Source: DAOTZS01 sp034434335
GTDB lineage: Bacteria; Chloroflexota; Anaerolineae; CG2-30-64-16
Reading direction: 5' to 3'
NCBI GenBank assembly: GCA_034434335.1
Contig: DAOTZS010000145.1
Span: 1 to 18,557 of the forward strand
DNA: 18,557 nucleotides
The notes under the pieces: generated by a model
Seen by the model: the letters and a program-made list of their open reading frames with translations, nothing else
Database searches by the model: none
Told to the model about the DNA's origin: nothing
Position numbers and translations under genes: made by a program
Part shown: positions 1 through 9,945 of the stretch, piece by piece
Position numbering within the stretch: position 1 is the first letter of the stretch
Layout of the letters: each line of letters starts with the position of its first letter

Positions 1-1
1 G

Positions 2-2167
2 CTACAGATGCGCCTTCACAACCTCCACCACTTCCGGGAAGTCGATCCCCAGCTCATGTAGCTTCTCCAGCGTCGGCACGCCGTCCCGTGTCCAGCCGCG
101 GCGCTTGTAAACGGCATCCTGCAGCCGGCTATATTGCTCCTCGCGATAGCGCCGCAGCGCAGCAATCTTCTCCTGGGTGGACATGGTCGTGGGGTCAAGT
201 CCCAACAGTTCCCGGAGCTGTTTGTCATAGCGCTCAGCACGGCTCTCATACTCTTCGACCGTCACCGGGCCGGCCGAGCGATAGGGTATGCGGTCGTGCT
301 CGCGCCGGCCACTGCCCATGCGCAGGTTGAAGACGCGCTGGAAGTTGTAGACCCGCTCCGACATGGTGATCAGGTCTTCCTTGGTGACCTCCTGGCCGGT
401 GATGCCGGAGAAAAGGGCAACGTAGTTTTCTACGTGCTCGGGCACCTTTGCCGGCTCATCGGTGAAGGCGTTATCGGCCGGCTCAATGTCGTTCCAGGGC
501 AGCTTGCACAGGCCGTTCAGGCCGAACCAGGTACGCCACATGGGGAAGTAATGGAGGGCTTCAGCCTTGTCCTCGAAGGTCGGGATCTGGTTGTTCACCA
601 TGTCCATGAAGATCAGCCAGGCCTCATCGTGTTGCGCACCCTTATTGGTCATCCCGTAGCCGCCCTGTTGCGCCAGGCTCTCCTTGGACACGTACTCCGA
701 ATACTCCATGCCCTTGTTCTCCATCCCAATGTCTTCCAGGAAGGCCCGGTCGGCACCGAAATGCTCGACGAAGTAATCCTTCATCGCCCGCACGCCCATG
801 CCAGCGATCAGCCCGAAACCCTCTCCTCGGGCCATCTGATGCAACAACTCGAGCGCGGCGGCCGCGTTGCCAAAACGCAGCTCCAACCCGCCGGTCTTCT
901 CTTTGTCCAGGATGCCCGCCTCGTAGCATTCCATGATGAAGGCGGTCAGGGTGGCGAAGGAGATGGTGTCAATACCGTAAGCGTCACAGTAGAAATTCAG
1001 CTCCAGGATGTCGGCCGGGTTGAAGATGCCCAGGTTGGAGCCGCAACCGGCGATGGTCTCGTACTCTGGCCCATCCACGGTAACGAGTTGCCCCTTGTAC
1101 GGCCCGGTCTTCAGGCAGAACTGATCAACCCCTTTGGAGCATGCCATGGTGCAGCCATAAAAACAGGCATCGGGGATGCCCTGGGTGTAAATCTTCTCCC
1201 ACACTTTGGAGCTGATCTTCGCGGCATCGGGGTGGGAACCGTACTTGAAGTTGTGTACTGGCAGCAGGTCGTAGTCGTTCATGATCTCGACCAGATGCGC
1301 GGTGCCAACCCTGCGCATGCGGTTCTGCTGGTCATCCAGCTCAACAATCTCTTTGTTGATCCGTTGCCCCACGGCGCGGATGCGTTTGATGTCCGCGGGG
1401 TCGTTGGAATCGGCCCTGAGGCCAGTGTAGCGGACTACCAGCGCCTTAATCCGCTTGTCGCGGAACACAGTGCCGATCCCCCCGCGGCCGGCCTGCTTAA
1501 CGCGCGCCTGCTTGCGGCGCACATCGTACCAGCTGACATTCAGACAGCCAATGCGGGTGTGCTCGCCGCCTACCCCCGCCGAGACCACCGATACGTTGCG
1601 GCGGTCTGCCTCATCCCGGGCATACATGGCTGTGAGCTGCTCGGCCAGGGGCCAGGTGTTCACCGGCTCTAACGGCGCCTCCTCGATCGTCACCCGGCCT
1701 CTATCGCCGTCTATAAAGACGATCACATCGCGCTCAGCCTTGCCCTGGATCTCCAGGGCATCCCAGCCGGCAAACTTCAGCAAAGGCCCAAAGTAGCCGC
1801 CCACATTGCTGTCCACCACGATCTGGGTAAGAGGAGAGATGGTCACCACCAGCGACTTGCCGGTGCCGGGGTAGAGTGGCGTGCCTCCCAGCGGCCCTGA
1901 GGCCAGCACGATCTCGTTCTCGGGATCGTTCCAGCGGGTCTGCGGCGTCACCGCGTGCCACAACCGCCACAGCCCAAATCCCTTGCCCCCCACGAAGATG
2001 CGCTTCATCTCCTCGGTGACGGGCCGGGCCTCGATATGGTTGGTTGACAGGTTGACGTAGAGGGTCTGGTTGGCATATCCACGATGCACTTTGGGGACGG
2101 TATAGGTGTACTCGGCCAGGATGCGGTGTGCGTTTCTCAATTCCTGCAGGGTTTCTTGCGTCAACAT
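2..2167 (-). CDS. aor: Tungsten-containing aldehyde:ferredoxin oxidoreductase
   Basis: This is a complete 721-residue protein of the AOR family, which oxidises aldehydes to carboxylic acids in the cytoplasm using a tungsten bis-pterin cofactor, a [4Fe-4S] cluster and ferredoxin. The N-terminal AOR domain (about residues 30-245) holds GGKGFG at 60-65 and the Gly-rich GRGGIGTVFRDKR at 228-239. The pterin-binding motif DAYGIDTIS is at 395-403. The cluster cysteines are C335, C339, C343 and C554, the last within GLNGLCKLPW. The first three are spaced C-x3-C-x3-C, whereas archaeal AOR has C-x2-C-x3-C. The protein is about 100 residues longer than archaeal AORs, with an extra N-terminal segment and a charged helical C-terminus. 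The start is an ATG with AGGAGG (2173-2178) five bases upstream. The gene stands alone in the window, and its physiological aldehyde cannot be read from sequence. Confidence 0.93.
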   Translation of the reverse strand: MLTQETLQELRNAHRILAEYTYTVPKVHRGYANQTLYVNLSTNHIEARPVTEEMKRIFVGGKGFGLWRLWHAVTPQTRWNDPENEIVLASGPLGGTPLYPGTGKSLVVTISPLTQIVVDSNVGGYFGPLLKFAGWDALEIQGKAERDVIVFIDGDRGRVTIEEAPLEPVNTWPLAEQLTAMYARDEADRRNVSVVSAGVGGEHTRIGCLNVSWYDVRRKQARVKQAGRGGIGTVFRDKRIKALVVRYTGLRADSNDPADIKRIRAVGQRINKEIVELDDQQNRMRRVGTAHLVEIMNDYDLLPVHNFKYGSHPDAAKISSKVWEKIYTQGIPDACFYGCTMACSKGVDQFCLKTGPYKGQLVTVDGPEYETIAGCGSNLGIFNPADILELNFYCDAYGIDTISFATLTAFIMECYEAGILDKEKTGGLELRFGNAAAALELLHQMARGEGFGLIAGMGVRAMKDYFVEHFGADRAFLEDIGMENKGMEYSEYVSKESLAQQGGYGMTNKGAQHDEAWLIFMDMVNNQIPTFEDKAEALHYFPMWRTWFGLNGLCKLPWNDIEPADNAFTDEPAKVPEHVENYVALFSGITGQEVTKEDLITMSERVYNFQRVFNLRMGSGRREHDRIPYRSAGPVTVEEYESRAERYDKQLRELLGLDPTTMSTQEKIAALRRYREEQYSRLQDAVYKRRGWTRDGVPTLEKLHELGIDFPEVVEVVKAHL

Positions 2168-2246
2168 TGACTCCTCCTAACCGTGTAGGGAAACGAGGGC
2201 CAGTTTTCCCACTGGCAGGTAAATCTTACTGGCTCAACCCATCGCG

Positions 2247-2276
2247 ATTATAGAACATACCAGCTCGCGGTGACCA
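2247..2276 (-). promoter_or_regulatory. Candidate promoter for the aldehyde oxidoreductase gene
   Basis: Read on the minus strand there is a perfect TATAAT (2252 to 2247). TGGTCA, a 4/6 match to TTGACA, lies 18 bases upstream. Transcription would start near 2240 and leave a leader of about 70 bases before the AOR start. The -35 match is weak, so this rests mainly on the -10 box and its position. Confidence 0.5.
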
Positions 2277-2298
2277 TGACCTGTGTCATGGGGCTATA

Positions 2299-2336
2299 AG
2301 CAGACCGGCTACCCCGAACAGGGTAGCCGGTCTGCT
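2299..2336 (-). terminator. Perfect 16-bp hairpin after the nuclease gene
   Basis: Arms 2299-2314 and 2321-2336 are exact reverse complements (outer end AGCAGACC, inner end CTACCC) around the six-base loop CGAACA. The hairpin lies 25 bases past the nuclease stop codon and ahead of the AOR promoter, the expected place for a terminator of the protease-inhibitor-nuclease operon. There is no T-run on either side, so it is not a classical intrinsic terminator. It may be a processing or stability hairpin, or one of the intergenic palindromes seen elsewhere in the window. Confidence 0.55.
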
Positions 2337-2360
2337 GTTCAGACTATCAGAGTCGGCAGA

Positions 2361-5413
<3,053 letters not shown>

Positions 5414-5417
<4 letters not shown>

Positions 5418-5785
5418 GATCCACCTCCAACCTGAAAATCATCGGCCGGCCGCGTTCGCATCCGGCGGGCCATGGTGGTCAACTGCCTGACCAGCGGCCA
5501 GAGGCCGGCTGGCACGGCAGTTTCAGCGGCTCGCACGGAATGAGTCCGGCCTGCGTCTTCCACCGTGATCTGATATTGGAACTGATCGGCCGCCGGTGCC
5601 AGGGAGGCCAGCTCGGGTGGCAGGTCAAAAAAGTGGGCTTCGGCTACCAGGCAACGGAGCTGTTGCGCCTCTTCTACAGGCAGGGCATCTACCTGAACTT
5701 TCAGTTTTAGGGGTATCCCTGTAAAACCGCCTGTCCGCTCAAACTCGATGCGCATTTTCGCTTCCCGGCCAAGCAGGCAGTTCAT
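5414..5785 (-). CDS. Emfourin-like inhibitor of M4 metalloprotease
   Basis: This is a 123-residue protein with no signal peptide, resembling emfourin, the inhibitor encoded beside protealysin-like proteases. The conserved core is MRIEFERTGGFTGIPLKL near the N-terminus, a middle helix with DLPPELAS, then FQYQITVEDAGRTHSVRA and a final helix (AGLWPLVRQLTTMARR). These match the RxGGFxG start and YxI-x(5)-G-R layout I know for the family. The chosen start is the ATG that overlaps the protease stop (ATGA, 5782-5785). The family core begins at an internal ATG at 5755, so translation could start there instead and give 113 residues. Its expected role is to block the protease encoded just upstream. 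The C-terminal GGGS codons double as the ribosome site of the next gene. Confidence 0.82.
5423..5428 (-). promoter_or_regulatory. Ribosome-binding site inside the inhibitor gene
   Basis: GGAGGT on the minus strand lies five bases before the nuclease ATG (5415-5417). It is formed by the Gly codons at the C-terminus of the inhibitor. With the ATGA overlap it fixes the nuclease start and implies translational coupling. Confidence 0.8.
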
Positions 5786-6942
5786 GGAGTGCGGTCGCGC
5801 CGGCTGGTCCAGCGCAGCGCGGTAGCGACCAGGGTGGCTGGTGCGGTCAGGCAACCACCCCCGCTGGTGCTGCCGCCCTCGACACCAATCCCCACCTCGG
5901 CCCAACCCGTCCGCACTGCCTGTTGTTCCAGGCTGCCGACGCCGTACAGCTCGCCGGCCACCTGATGGGTGGCGTACGCGGCGGCCCCGAAATCGGCCCG
6001 CGCATCCAGCCTTTCCCGCAACGTGACATACCAGATGCGGCCGGCTTTCTCCCAGGCGTAGCCACCCAGTTCGCGGGCGACCACATAAAAGGCATGGTTG
6101 GGGATGCCCGAGTTGATATGCACCCCTCCGTTGTCATAACTTACGTTCTTGTAATCCCGCATGTGCGCGGGCTGAGGATCTTTGCCCAGAACCGGGTCGT
6201 CATAGGCTGTGCCGGGTGCTTTCATGGAGCGGATCCCCACACCCTGGACACGCGGGGCGAAAAGGCCAGCGCCGACGATCCAGTCGGCCTGGTCGGCGGT
6301 CTGGCCCAGAAGACGCTGCTTGGTCAACACCCCAAAGACATCGGAAAACGACTCGTTGAGCGCGCCGGACTGATCCCAATAGACCAGTTTGGCAGTGTAT
6401 TGGGTGACGCCATGGGTCAACTCATGGGCGATAATGTCGAGGGCGATCGTGAAGCGGTTGAAGAGCCGTTCTTCTTCAGGCAGGTCCTCATCGCCATCAC
6501 CGAAGACCATCTGTTCCCCATTCCAGAACGCGTTATCATAGCCCTGCTGGTAGTGGACTGTGGAATCCAGGCGCAGGCCATTGTCGTCTATCGAGTTGCG
6601 TTGGTAGACATCCCAATACAGGTCATAGGTGGCCCCTGTGCCATCATAAGCCTCGTTCACAGCCGGGTCACCGGTGGGGGGATGGCCCTCTGGCCGCACC
6701 AGCCGGCCGGGGAGGGTGGAGCCGTGTTCAGCATCAAACACCTGGCGTTGCTTGGCCGCTGCCAACGCGCGTTTGGCCAGCGCGGGCAGATCGGTAAGGG
6801 CCAGGCGCTGACCGCGCAACTGTTCGGTGATCACAAGGGTTCTCAGGGCCCGCTCGCGCTGGGCCGGGCTGCCCCGCTGGGCGATCTCGCGCAGCATGTG
6901 GGGTGGAACAAAACAGTTGGTAGGGTGGATCATGGTTATCAT
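5782..6942 (-). CDS. Protealysin-like M4 zinc metalloprotease
   Basis: This is a 386-residue thermolysin-family (M4) peptidase of the short-propeptide, protealysin-like type. There is no obvious signal peptide. The first 60 or so residues form a propeptide with the conserved PPHML (13-17). The catalytic core has HELTH at 173-177 (zinc ligands H173 and H177, catalytic E174), GALNESFSD at 193-201 with third ligand E197, and DNGGVHINSGIPNHAFY at 270-286 with the transition-state His H275. A Ser/Gly-rich tail (about 356-386) extends past the usual domain end. The chosen start is the ATG at 6942, seven bases after AAGGAGG (6950-6956). A second ATG at residue 4 is less well placed. The stop overlaps the inhibitor start by four bases, so protease and inhibitor are likely made together. 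It is the first gene of a three-gene operon. Confidence 0.94.
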   Translation of the reverse strand: MITMIHPTNCFVPPHMLREIAQRGSPAQRERALRTLVITEQLRGQRLALTDLPALAKRALAAAKQRQVFDAEHGSTLPGRLVRPEGHPPTGDPAVNEAYDGTGATYDLYWDVYQRNSIDDNGLRLDSTVHYQQGYDNAFWNGEQMVFGDGDEDLPEEERLFNRFTIALDIIAHELTHGVTQYTAKLVYWDQSGALNESFSDVFGVLTKQRLLGQTADQADWIVGAGLFAPRVQGVGIRSMKAPGTAYDDPVLGKDPQPAHMRDYKNVSYDNGGVHINSGIPNHAFYVVARELGGYAWEKAGRIWYVTLRERLDARADFGAAAYATHQVAGELYGVGSLEQQAVRTGWAEVGIGVEGGSTSGGGCLTAPATLVATALRWTSRRDRTP

Positions 6943-6962
6943 AGGGGTGCCTCCTTAGCCTC

Positions 6963-6991
6963 ATGATACGCTATTTTGCCGCGTCCGTCAA
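6963..6991 (-). promoter_or_regulatory. Promoter of the protease-inhibitor-nuclease operon
   Basis: On the minus strand, TTGACG (6991-6986) and TATCAT (6968-6963) are each 5/6 matches to the sigma-70-type boxes, separated by 17 bases. The start site would fall near 6956, at the AAGGAGG ribosome site, giving a very short leader of about 14 bases. Confidence 0.65.
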
Positions 6992-7270
6992 CCACCGCAG
7001 GGAACGGGGGGGCTTGCACAGCTAAAGCCCAAGGAGTATCGCTTTCCTTGTTACTCCGATACGGAGTAGCTCGCGCCTCACCGCCGTGCAAACTTCCAGG
7101 CGGGCGTTTCAAAGTGGTGGGCTTGTTGATTTGCTCCTCAGACAGCCGAGTGCTATCCTATGCCCATCTCTGTAGTGGCTAGAATGGACTGATGCGGCGG
7201 ACACGCCAGGCCTTTCAGAAGGTGCTCGGCGCGTACTGGCTACAATCTGCCACTACCCTTATCTCAAGCA

Positions 7271-7293
7271 GGGGCGACCACCGGGGTCGCCCC
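7271..7293. repeat. GGGGCGACC palindrome, copy 1
   Basis: Arms GGGGCGACC (7271-7279) and GGTCGCCCC (7285-7293) pair perfectly around ACCGG. The same core recurs at 7519-7541 and, decayed, at 7565-7587. Confidence 0.8.
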
Positions 7294-7346
7294 ATACGCA
7301 TCAAGTTAGGGGACCAGCCAGCTGCTCTCTCTTGGGGCGACAAAGA

Positions 7347-7412
7347 CCCTCCCCTGCCAGCTCGGTACGGGCACAGTGTCGCTGTGCCCGTACCGAGCGC
7401 AGCGGGGGAGGG
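7347..7412. repeat. Large two-tier hairpin
   Basis: The inner stem is a perfect 17-bp palindrome: arms 7360-7376 and 7382-7398, with the five-base loop TGTCG. Outside it, TGC/GCA and CCCTCCCC (7347-7354) with GGGGAGGG (7405-7412) also pair, so the whole 66-base element folds as one long hairpin with a small bulge. No T-run follows on either strand. Confidence 0.85.
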
Positions 7413-7446
7413 TGCTCCCACCCGGCCTGCGGCCGCCCTCCTCCAT

Positions 7447-7478
7447 CCTCTCAGCCCCCGCGAGCAGAAGCTGGGAGG
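7447..7478. repeat. CCTCTCAGC/GCTGGGAGG hairpin
   Basis: Arms 7447-7455 and 7470-7478 pair over nine positions with one G-U, around a 14-base loop. It lies between the large hairpin and the second GGGCGACC palindrome. Confidence 0.6.
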
Positions 7479-7518
7479 ACAGGGGAAAGGAGCTGTGGCC
7501 GCTAACTTAATGTCAAAT

Positions 7519-7541
7519 GGGGCGACCACCAGGGTCGCCCT
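7519..7541. repeat. GGGGCGACC palindrome, copy 2
   Basis: GGGCGACC (7520-7527) and GGTCGCCC (7533-7540) pair around ACCAG, with a G-U closing pair outside. It is nearly identical to the copy at 7271-7293. A TTTTT run lies ten bases beyond, too far for a standard terminator. Confidence 0.8.
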
Positions 7542-7564
7542 ACCGCCTGGTTTTTGATGCCTAT

Positions 7565-7587
7565 GGGCGCGACCACCAGGTTCGCCT
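7565..7587. repeat. GGGCGACC palindrome, degenerate copy 3
   Basis: GGGCGCGACCACCAGG followed by TTCGCC keeps the arm sequences and the ACCA loop of copies 1 and 2, but it has an extra GC and a T substitution that break perfect pairing. Confidence 0.55.
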
Positions 7588-7682
7588 CATTGGGCAGGTA
7601 CAGTCCCTGCTCCTACAGCGCCTGGCAGAAATCCAACCTTGTCGTTATGGTACAGACCTCTATGGACTGAGGAGTTGTACCC

Positions 7683-8627
7683 ATGATCAGCATAGATGTT
7701 GAGAAGCAGAGCGGAGACGCGCATGGCATCCAGGCCGCCGATACGCCCCCGACACCTCAGAATAGCTGGGAGATCCGCCTTTTGCATACCCCGGAAGAGA
7801 TGCGCGCGGTCGAAGAGTTAAGCCTGCTCGTCTGGCCGGGAAGTGAGCTCGATGTCGTGCCGGGCCACCTGCTGCTGACAGTGGCTCACAATGGCGGCCT
7901 GGTGGCCGGCGCCTTTGCCGAAGGCCGGCTGGTGGGATTTGTGTTTGGCTTCCTGGGCCTGGATAGCCGTGTACATCCCCCGCGGCTCAAACACTGTTCG
8001 CATCAGTTAGGTGTCCACCCTGATTACCGGAACTCGGGATTGGGGTTCGCCCTCAAACGCTTTCAATGGCAATTCGTGCGGGCCCAGGGCCTGGAGCAGG
8101 TCACCTGGACCTACGATCCCTTGCTAAGCCGCAATGCCCACCTCAACATCGCCAAGCTGGGAGTCGTATGCAATACCTACCTGCGCGATGTTTACGGTGA
8201 GCTGCGGGACGGGCTGAACGTGGGACTTCCCTCGGACCGTTTCCAGGTGGACTGGTGGGTCAACAGCAAGCGGGTGATGGAGCGGATGAGCGGGGGAACT
8301 CGCCACCGCGTCGGGTTGGCCAACTACCTGGCTTCCGGCGCTCAACTGGTAAACCCAGCCCCCCAACCCCCTGAGTCGTCGTCCCTCCCGCGCTGGGATA
8401 CCGCCAGGCTCTGGCTGGTGGAGATCCCCACCGACTTTCTTGCTCTCAAGGCTATTGATCCCGCGCTGGCACTGACCTGGCGGCTGGCCACCCGCCAGGT
8501 TTTCGAGAGCCTGTTCGAGCACGGCTTCGTGGTCACCGATTTCGTCTACCAGCCCGGGCCCCAGCCGCGGGCAGCCTATGTGCTCAGCCGTGGCCCATTC
8601 CACCCTGACCAGGCGGAGGAAACATGA
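7683..8627 (+). CDS. GNAT acyltransferase, COG3375 type (probable amino-acid N-succinyltransferase)
   Basis: This is a 314-residue cytoplasmic protein with a GNAT fold in its first two thirds. The acyl-CoA pyrophosphate loop is seen in SHQLGVHPDYRNSGLGFALKR (106-126, with R-x-x-G-x-G). The downstream blocks WTYDPLLSRNAHLNIAKLG (142-160) and NVGLPSDRFQVDWWV (179-193) are typical of the COG3375 group rather than of general GNATs. The first 30 or so residues are a poorly conserved leader. The start is an ATG with GAGGAG (7669-7674) eight bases upstream. Its stop overlaps the start of the next gene, an NSAR/OSBS enzyme, as ATGA. In Geobacillus and relatives such a GNAT succinylates D-amino acids before racemisation. 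The same role is inferred here, and the acyl donor is not proven. Confidence 0.82.
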   Translation: MISIDVEKQSGDAHGIQAADTPPTPQNSWEIRLLHTPEEMRAVEELSLLVWPGSELDVVPGHLLLTVAHNGGLVAGAFAEGRLVGFVFGFLGLDSRVHPPRLKHCSHQLGVHPDYRNSGLGFALKRFQWQFVRAQGLEQVTWTYDPLLSRNAHLNIAKLGVVCNTYLRDVYGELRDGLNVGLPSDRFQVDWWVNSKRVMERMSGGTRHRVGLANYLASGAQLVNPAPQPPESSSLPRWDTARLWLVEIPTDFLALKAIDPALALTWRLATRQVFESLFEHGFVVTDFVYQPGPQPRAAYVLSRGPFHPDQAEET

Positions 8628-9730
8628 TCATTGAGCGTATCGTTCTCCATCACCTGCGGATGCCGTTACGGGTGCCCTTCGAGACGTCCTTTGGCCGGAC
8701 AACGGAGCGGGAATGTATATTGCTGGCTGTCTACGCGGAGGGCCTGGTGGGCTATGGCGAGTGCGTAGCCGACCACGAGCCCGGCTACGCTTACGAGACG
8801 ACCGGTACGGCCTGGCACATCCTGCGTGACTTCCTGGTGCCGGCTGTGTTGGGGCAAGATATCGCGGGCCCTGAAGATTTCCAACGCCGCGTCGCCAGGG
8901 TACGCGGCCATCCCATGGCCAAGGCCGGCCTGGAGCTGGCACTTTGGGATCTGCAGGGCAAATGCGAGGGCCGGCCGCTGGCTGCGCTGCTGGGCGGCAC
9001 ACGGGAGCGGGTGGAGGTAGGGGTATCAGTAGGCCTCCAGGCCTCGCCACAGGCTTTGGTCGAGACGGTCGCCGGTTACCTGGCCCAGGGGTACGGCCGC
9101 ATCAAGATCAAGATCAAGCCCGGCCGCGACGTGGCCGATGCCCAGGCTGTACGCCGTGCCTTCCCAGCCATTCGGCTCCAGGTAGATGCCAATTCGGCCT
9201 ACACCCTGGAAACCGCGCAGGCGCTACGCCCGCTAGATGAGCTGAACCTGCTGTTGATCGAGCAGCCTCTGGCCGAAGATGACCTGTGGGACCACAGCCG
9301 CCTGCAGGCGCAGTTCCGCACCCCCCTCTGCCTGGACGAAAGCATCCTGTCGGTGCGCCATGCCCGGCAGGCGCTGGAGATGGGCGCCTGTCGGGTGATC
9401 AATATCAAGCCAGGCCGGGTAGGAGGGCTGAGTCAGGCCGTTGCTATCCATAACTTGTGTCGGGAGCGCGGCATCCCCGTCTGGTGTGGGGGCATGTTGG
9501 AGACCGGGGTAGGTCGTGCGGCCAACCTGGCCCTGGCCAGCCTGCCCGGCTTTACCTTGCCCGGCGACATCTCGGCTTCCGACCGCTACTACGCCCAAGA
9601 CATCACCCACCAGCGTTTTACCCTCAACCCTGACAGCACCATCACCGTGCCGCAGGAGCCCGGGCTAGGCATCACCATTGACGAGCGCGCGCTGGCACGC
9701 TTCACCCAGGCCCGCTGGGAAGCACCATGA
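8624..9730 (+). CDS. N-succinylamino acid racemase / o-succinylbenzoate synthase (NSAR/OSBS)
   Basis: This is a complete 368-residue enolase-superfamily enzyme of the NSAR/OSBS (MenC type 2) subfamily. The capping domain begins with LRMPLRVPFETSFGRTTERE (11-30). The barrel has every catalytic residue: the KxK lysines K161 and K163 in RIKIKIKPG, Mg ligands D188 (QVDANS), E213 (IEQPL) and D238 (CLDES), and the second acid/base K262 in NIKPGRVGG. R265, three residues after K262, corresponds to the arginine associated with racemase ability in studied NSAR enzymes. Length and motifs fit the family. Translation is coupled to the GNAT gene through an ATGA overlap after GAGGAAAC. No menaquinone gene is nearby, which favours N-acylamino-acid racemisation over OSB synthesis, although such enzymes can do both. 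Confidence 0.88.
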   Translation: MIIERIVLHHLRMPLRVPFETSFGRTTERECILLAVYAEGLVGYGECVADHEPGYAYETTGTAWHILRDFLVPAVLGQDIAGPEDFQRRVARVRGHPMAKAGLELALWDLQGKCEGRPLAALLGGTRERVEVGVSVGLQASPQALVETVAGYLAQGYGRIKIKIKPGRDVADAQAVRRAFPAIRLQVDANSAYTLETAQALRPLDELNLLLIEQPLAEDDLWDHSRLQAQFRTPLCLDESILSVRHARQALEMGACRVINIKPGRVGGLSQAVAIHNLCRERGIPVWCGGMLETGVGRAANLALASLPGFTLPGDISASDRYYAQDITHQRFTLNPDSTITVPQEPGLGITIDERALARFTQARWEAP

Positions 9731-9737
9731 TGGCCGC

Positions 9738-9944
9738 CTACCCCAGTTCGGCCACGTACTTCTGTAAGTCACGCTGGTTGATCTTAATGTAATCGTCGGG
9801 GATGATCTCGGCCATTTCCGCCTCGGTCAGCCGGATACGCAGGATGTCCAGCGCATCCTCCGGCGACTGGCCGTAGGCGAGTTTGCGTTTGCCGTTTTTC
9901 AGCCGGAACAGGTACATGTAGTGGGGATTGCTGAAGCTACTCAT
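9738..9944 (-). CDS. Small conserved-looking unknown protein downstream of radical SAM gene
   Basis: This is a 68-residue acidic/basic mixed protein that I do not recognise. It has no signal peptide, membrane segment or cysteine, so it is not an iron-sulfur protein. The N-terminal part (YMYLFRLKNGKRKLAYGQ) looks like two beta strands, the middle (SPEDALDILRIRLTEAEMAEI) like helices, and the end contains YIKINQRDLQKYV. Its ATG begins one base after the stop of the radical SAM gene, so the two are almost certainly co-transcribed and coupled. It could be a small partner or substrate-binding protein of that enzyme. I see no leader-core pattern of a RiPP precursor. Its stop lies seven bases from the stop of the convergent NSAR gene. 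Confidence 0.7.
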   Translation of the reverse strand: MSSFSNPHYMYLFRLKNGKRKLAYGQSPEDALDILRIRLTEAEMAEIIPDDYIKINQRDLQKYVAELG

Positions 9945-9945
9945 G

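Larger units (their letters stand above)
6992..7682. other. Gene-free spacer rich in palindromes
   Basis: I find no convincing gene here. The open frames present (for example 7192-7557) run straight through the hairpins, lack recognisable domains and have poor ribosome sites. The spacer separates the leftward protease operon from the rightward GNAT-racemase operon. It holds at least five palindromic elements, listed separately, and a small inverted repeat TACTCCG/CGGAGTA at 7052-7068. I see no tRNA or clear riboswitch fold, and no strong promoter close to 7683. Confidence 0.7.

Noticed and set aside
134..1672. Long plus-strand open frame (512 codons) opposite the aldehyde oxidoreductase gene
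   Set aside because: It has no recognisable domain and is a codon-bias shadow of the clearly conserved AOR frame on the other strand.
5782..5875. Possible frameshift truncating a C-terminal beta domain of the M4 protease (the end LTAPATLVATALRWT recalls fibronectin type III)
   Set aside because: The alternative frames downstream show no continuation of such a domain, and the region beyond is the intact inhibitor gene.
5786..5905. Upstream extension of the inhibitor frame to 5905
   Set aside because: It would overlap the protease gene by 120 bases with no conserved sequence. The ATGA start at 5785 matches the family N-terminus much better.
5923..6966. Plus-strand open frame (347 codons) opposite the M4 protease
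   Set aside because: The minus strand holds intact HELTH and zinc-ligand motifs. The antisense translation has no family features.
7126..7159. Possible promoter TTGCTC-N16-TATCCT with TGC before the -10 box, pointing at the GNAT operon
   Set aside because: It lies over 500 bases from the GNAT start, has a weak -35 box and would place several hairpins in the leader.
7192..7557. Open frame of 121 codons in the spacer, as a possible small gene
   Set aside because: It reads through several perfect hairpins, has no good ribosome site and its product resembles no domain I know.
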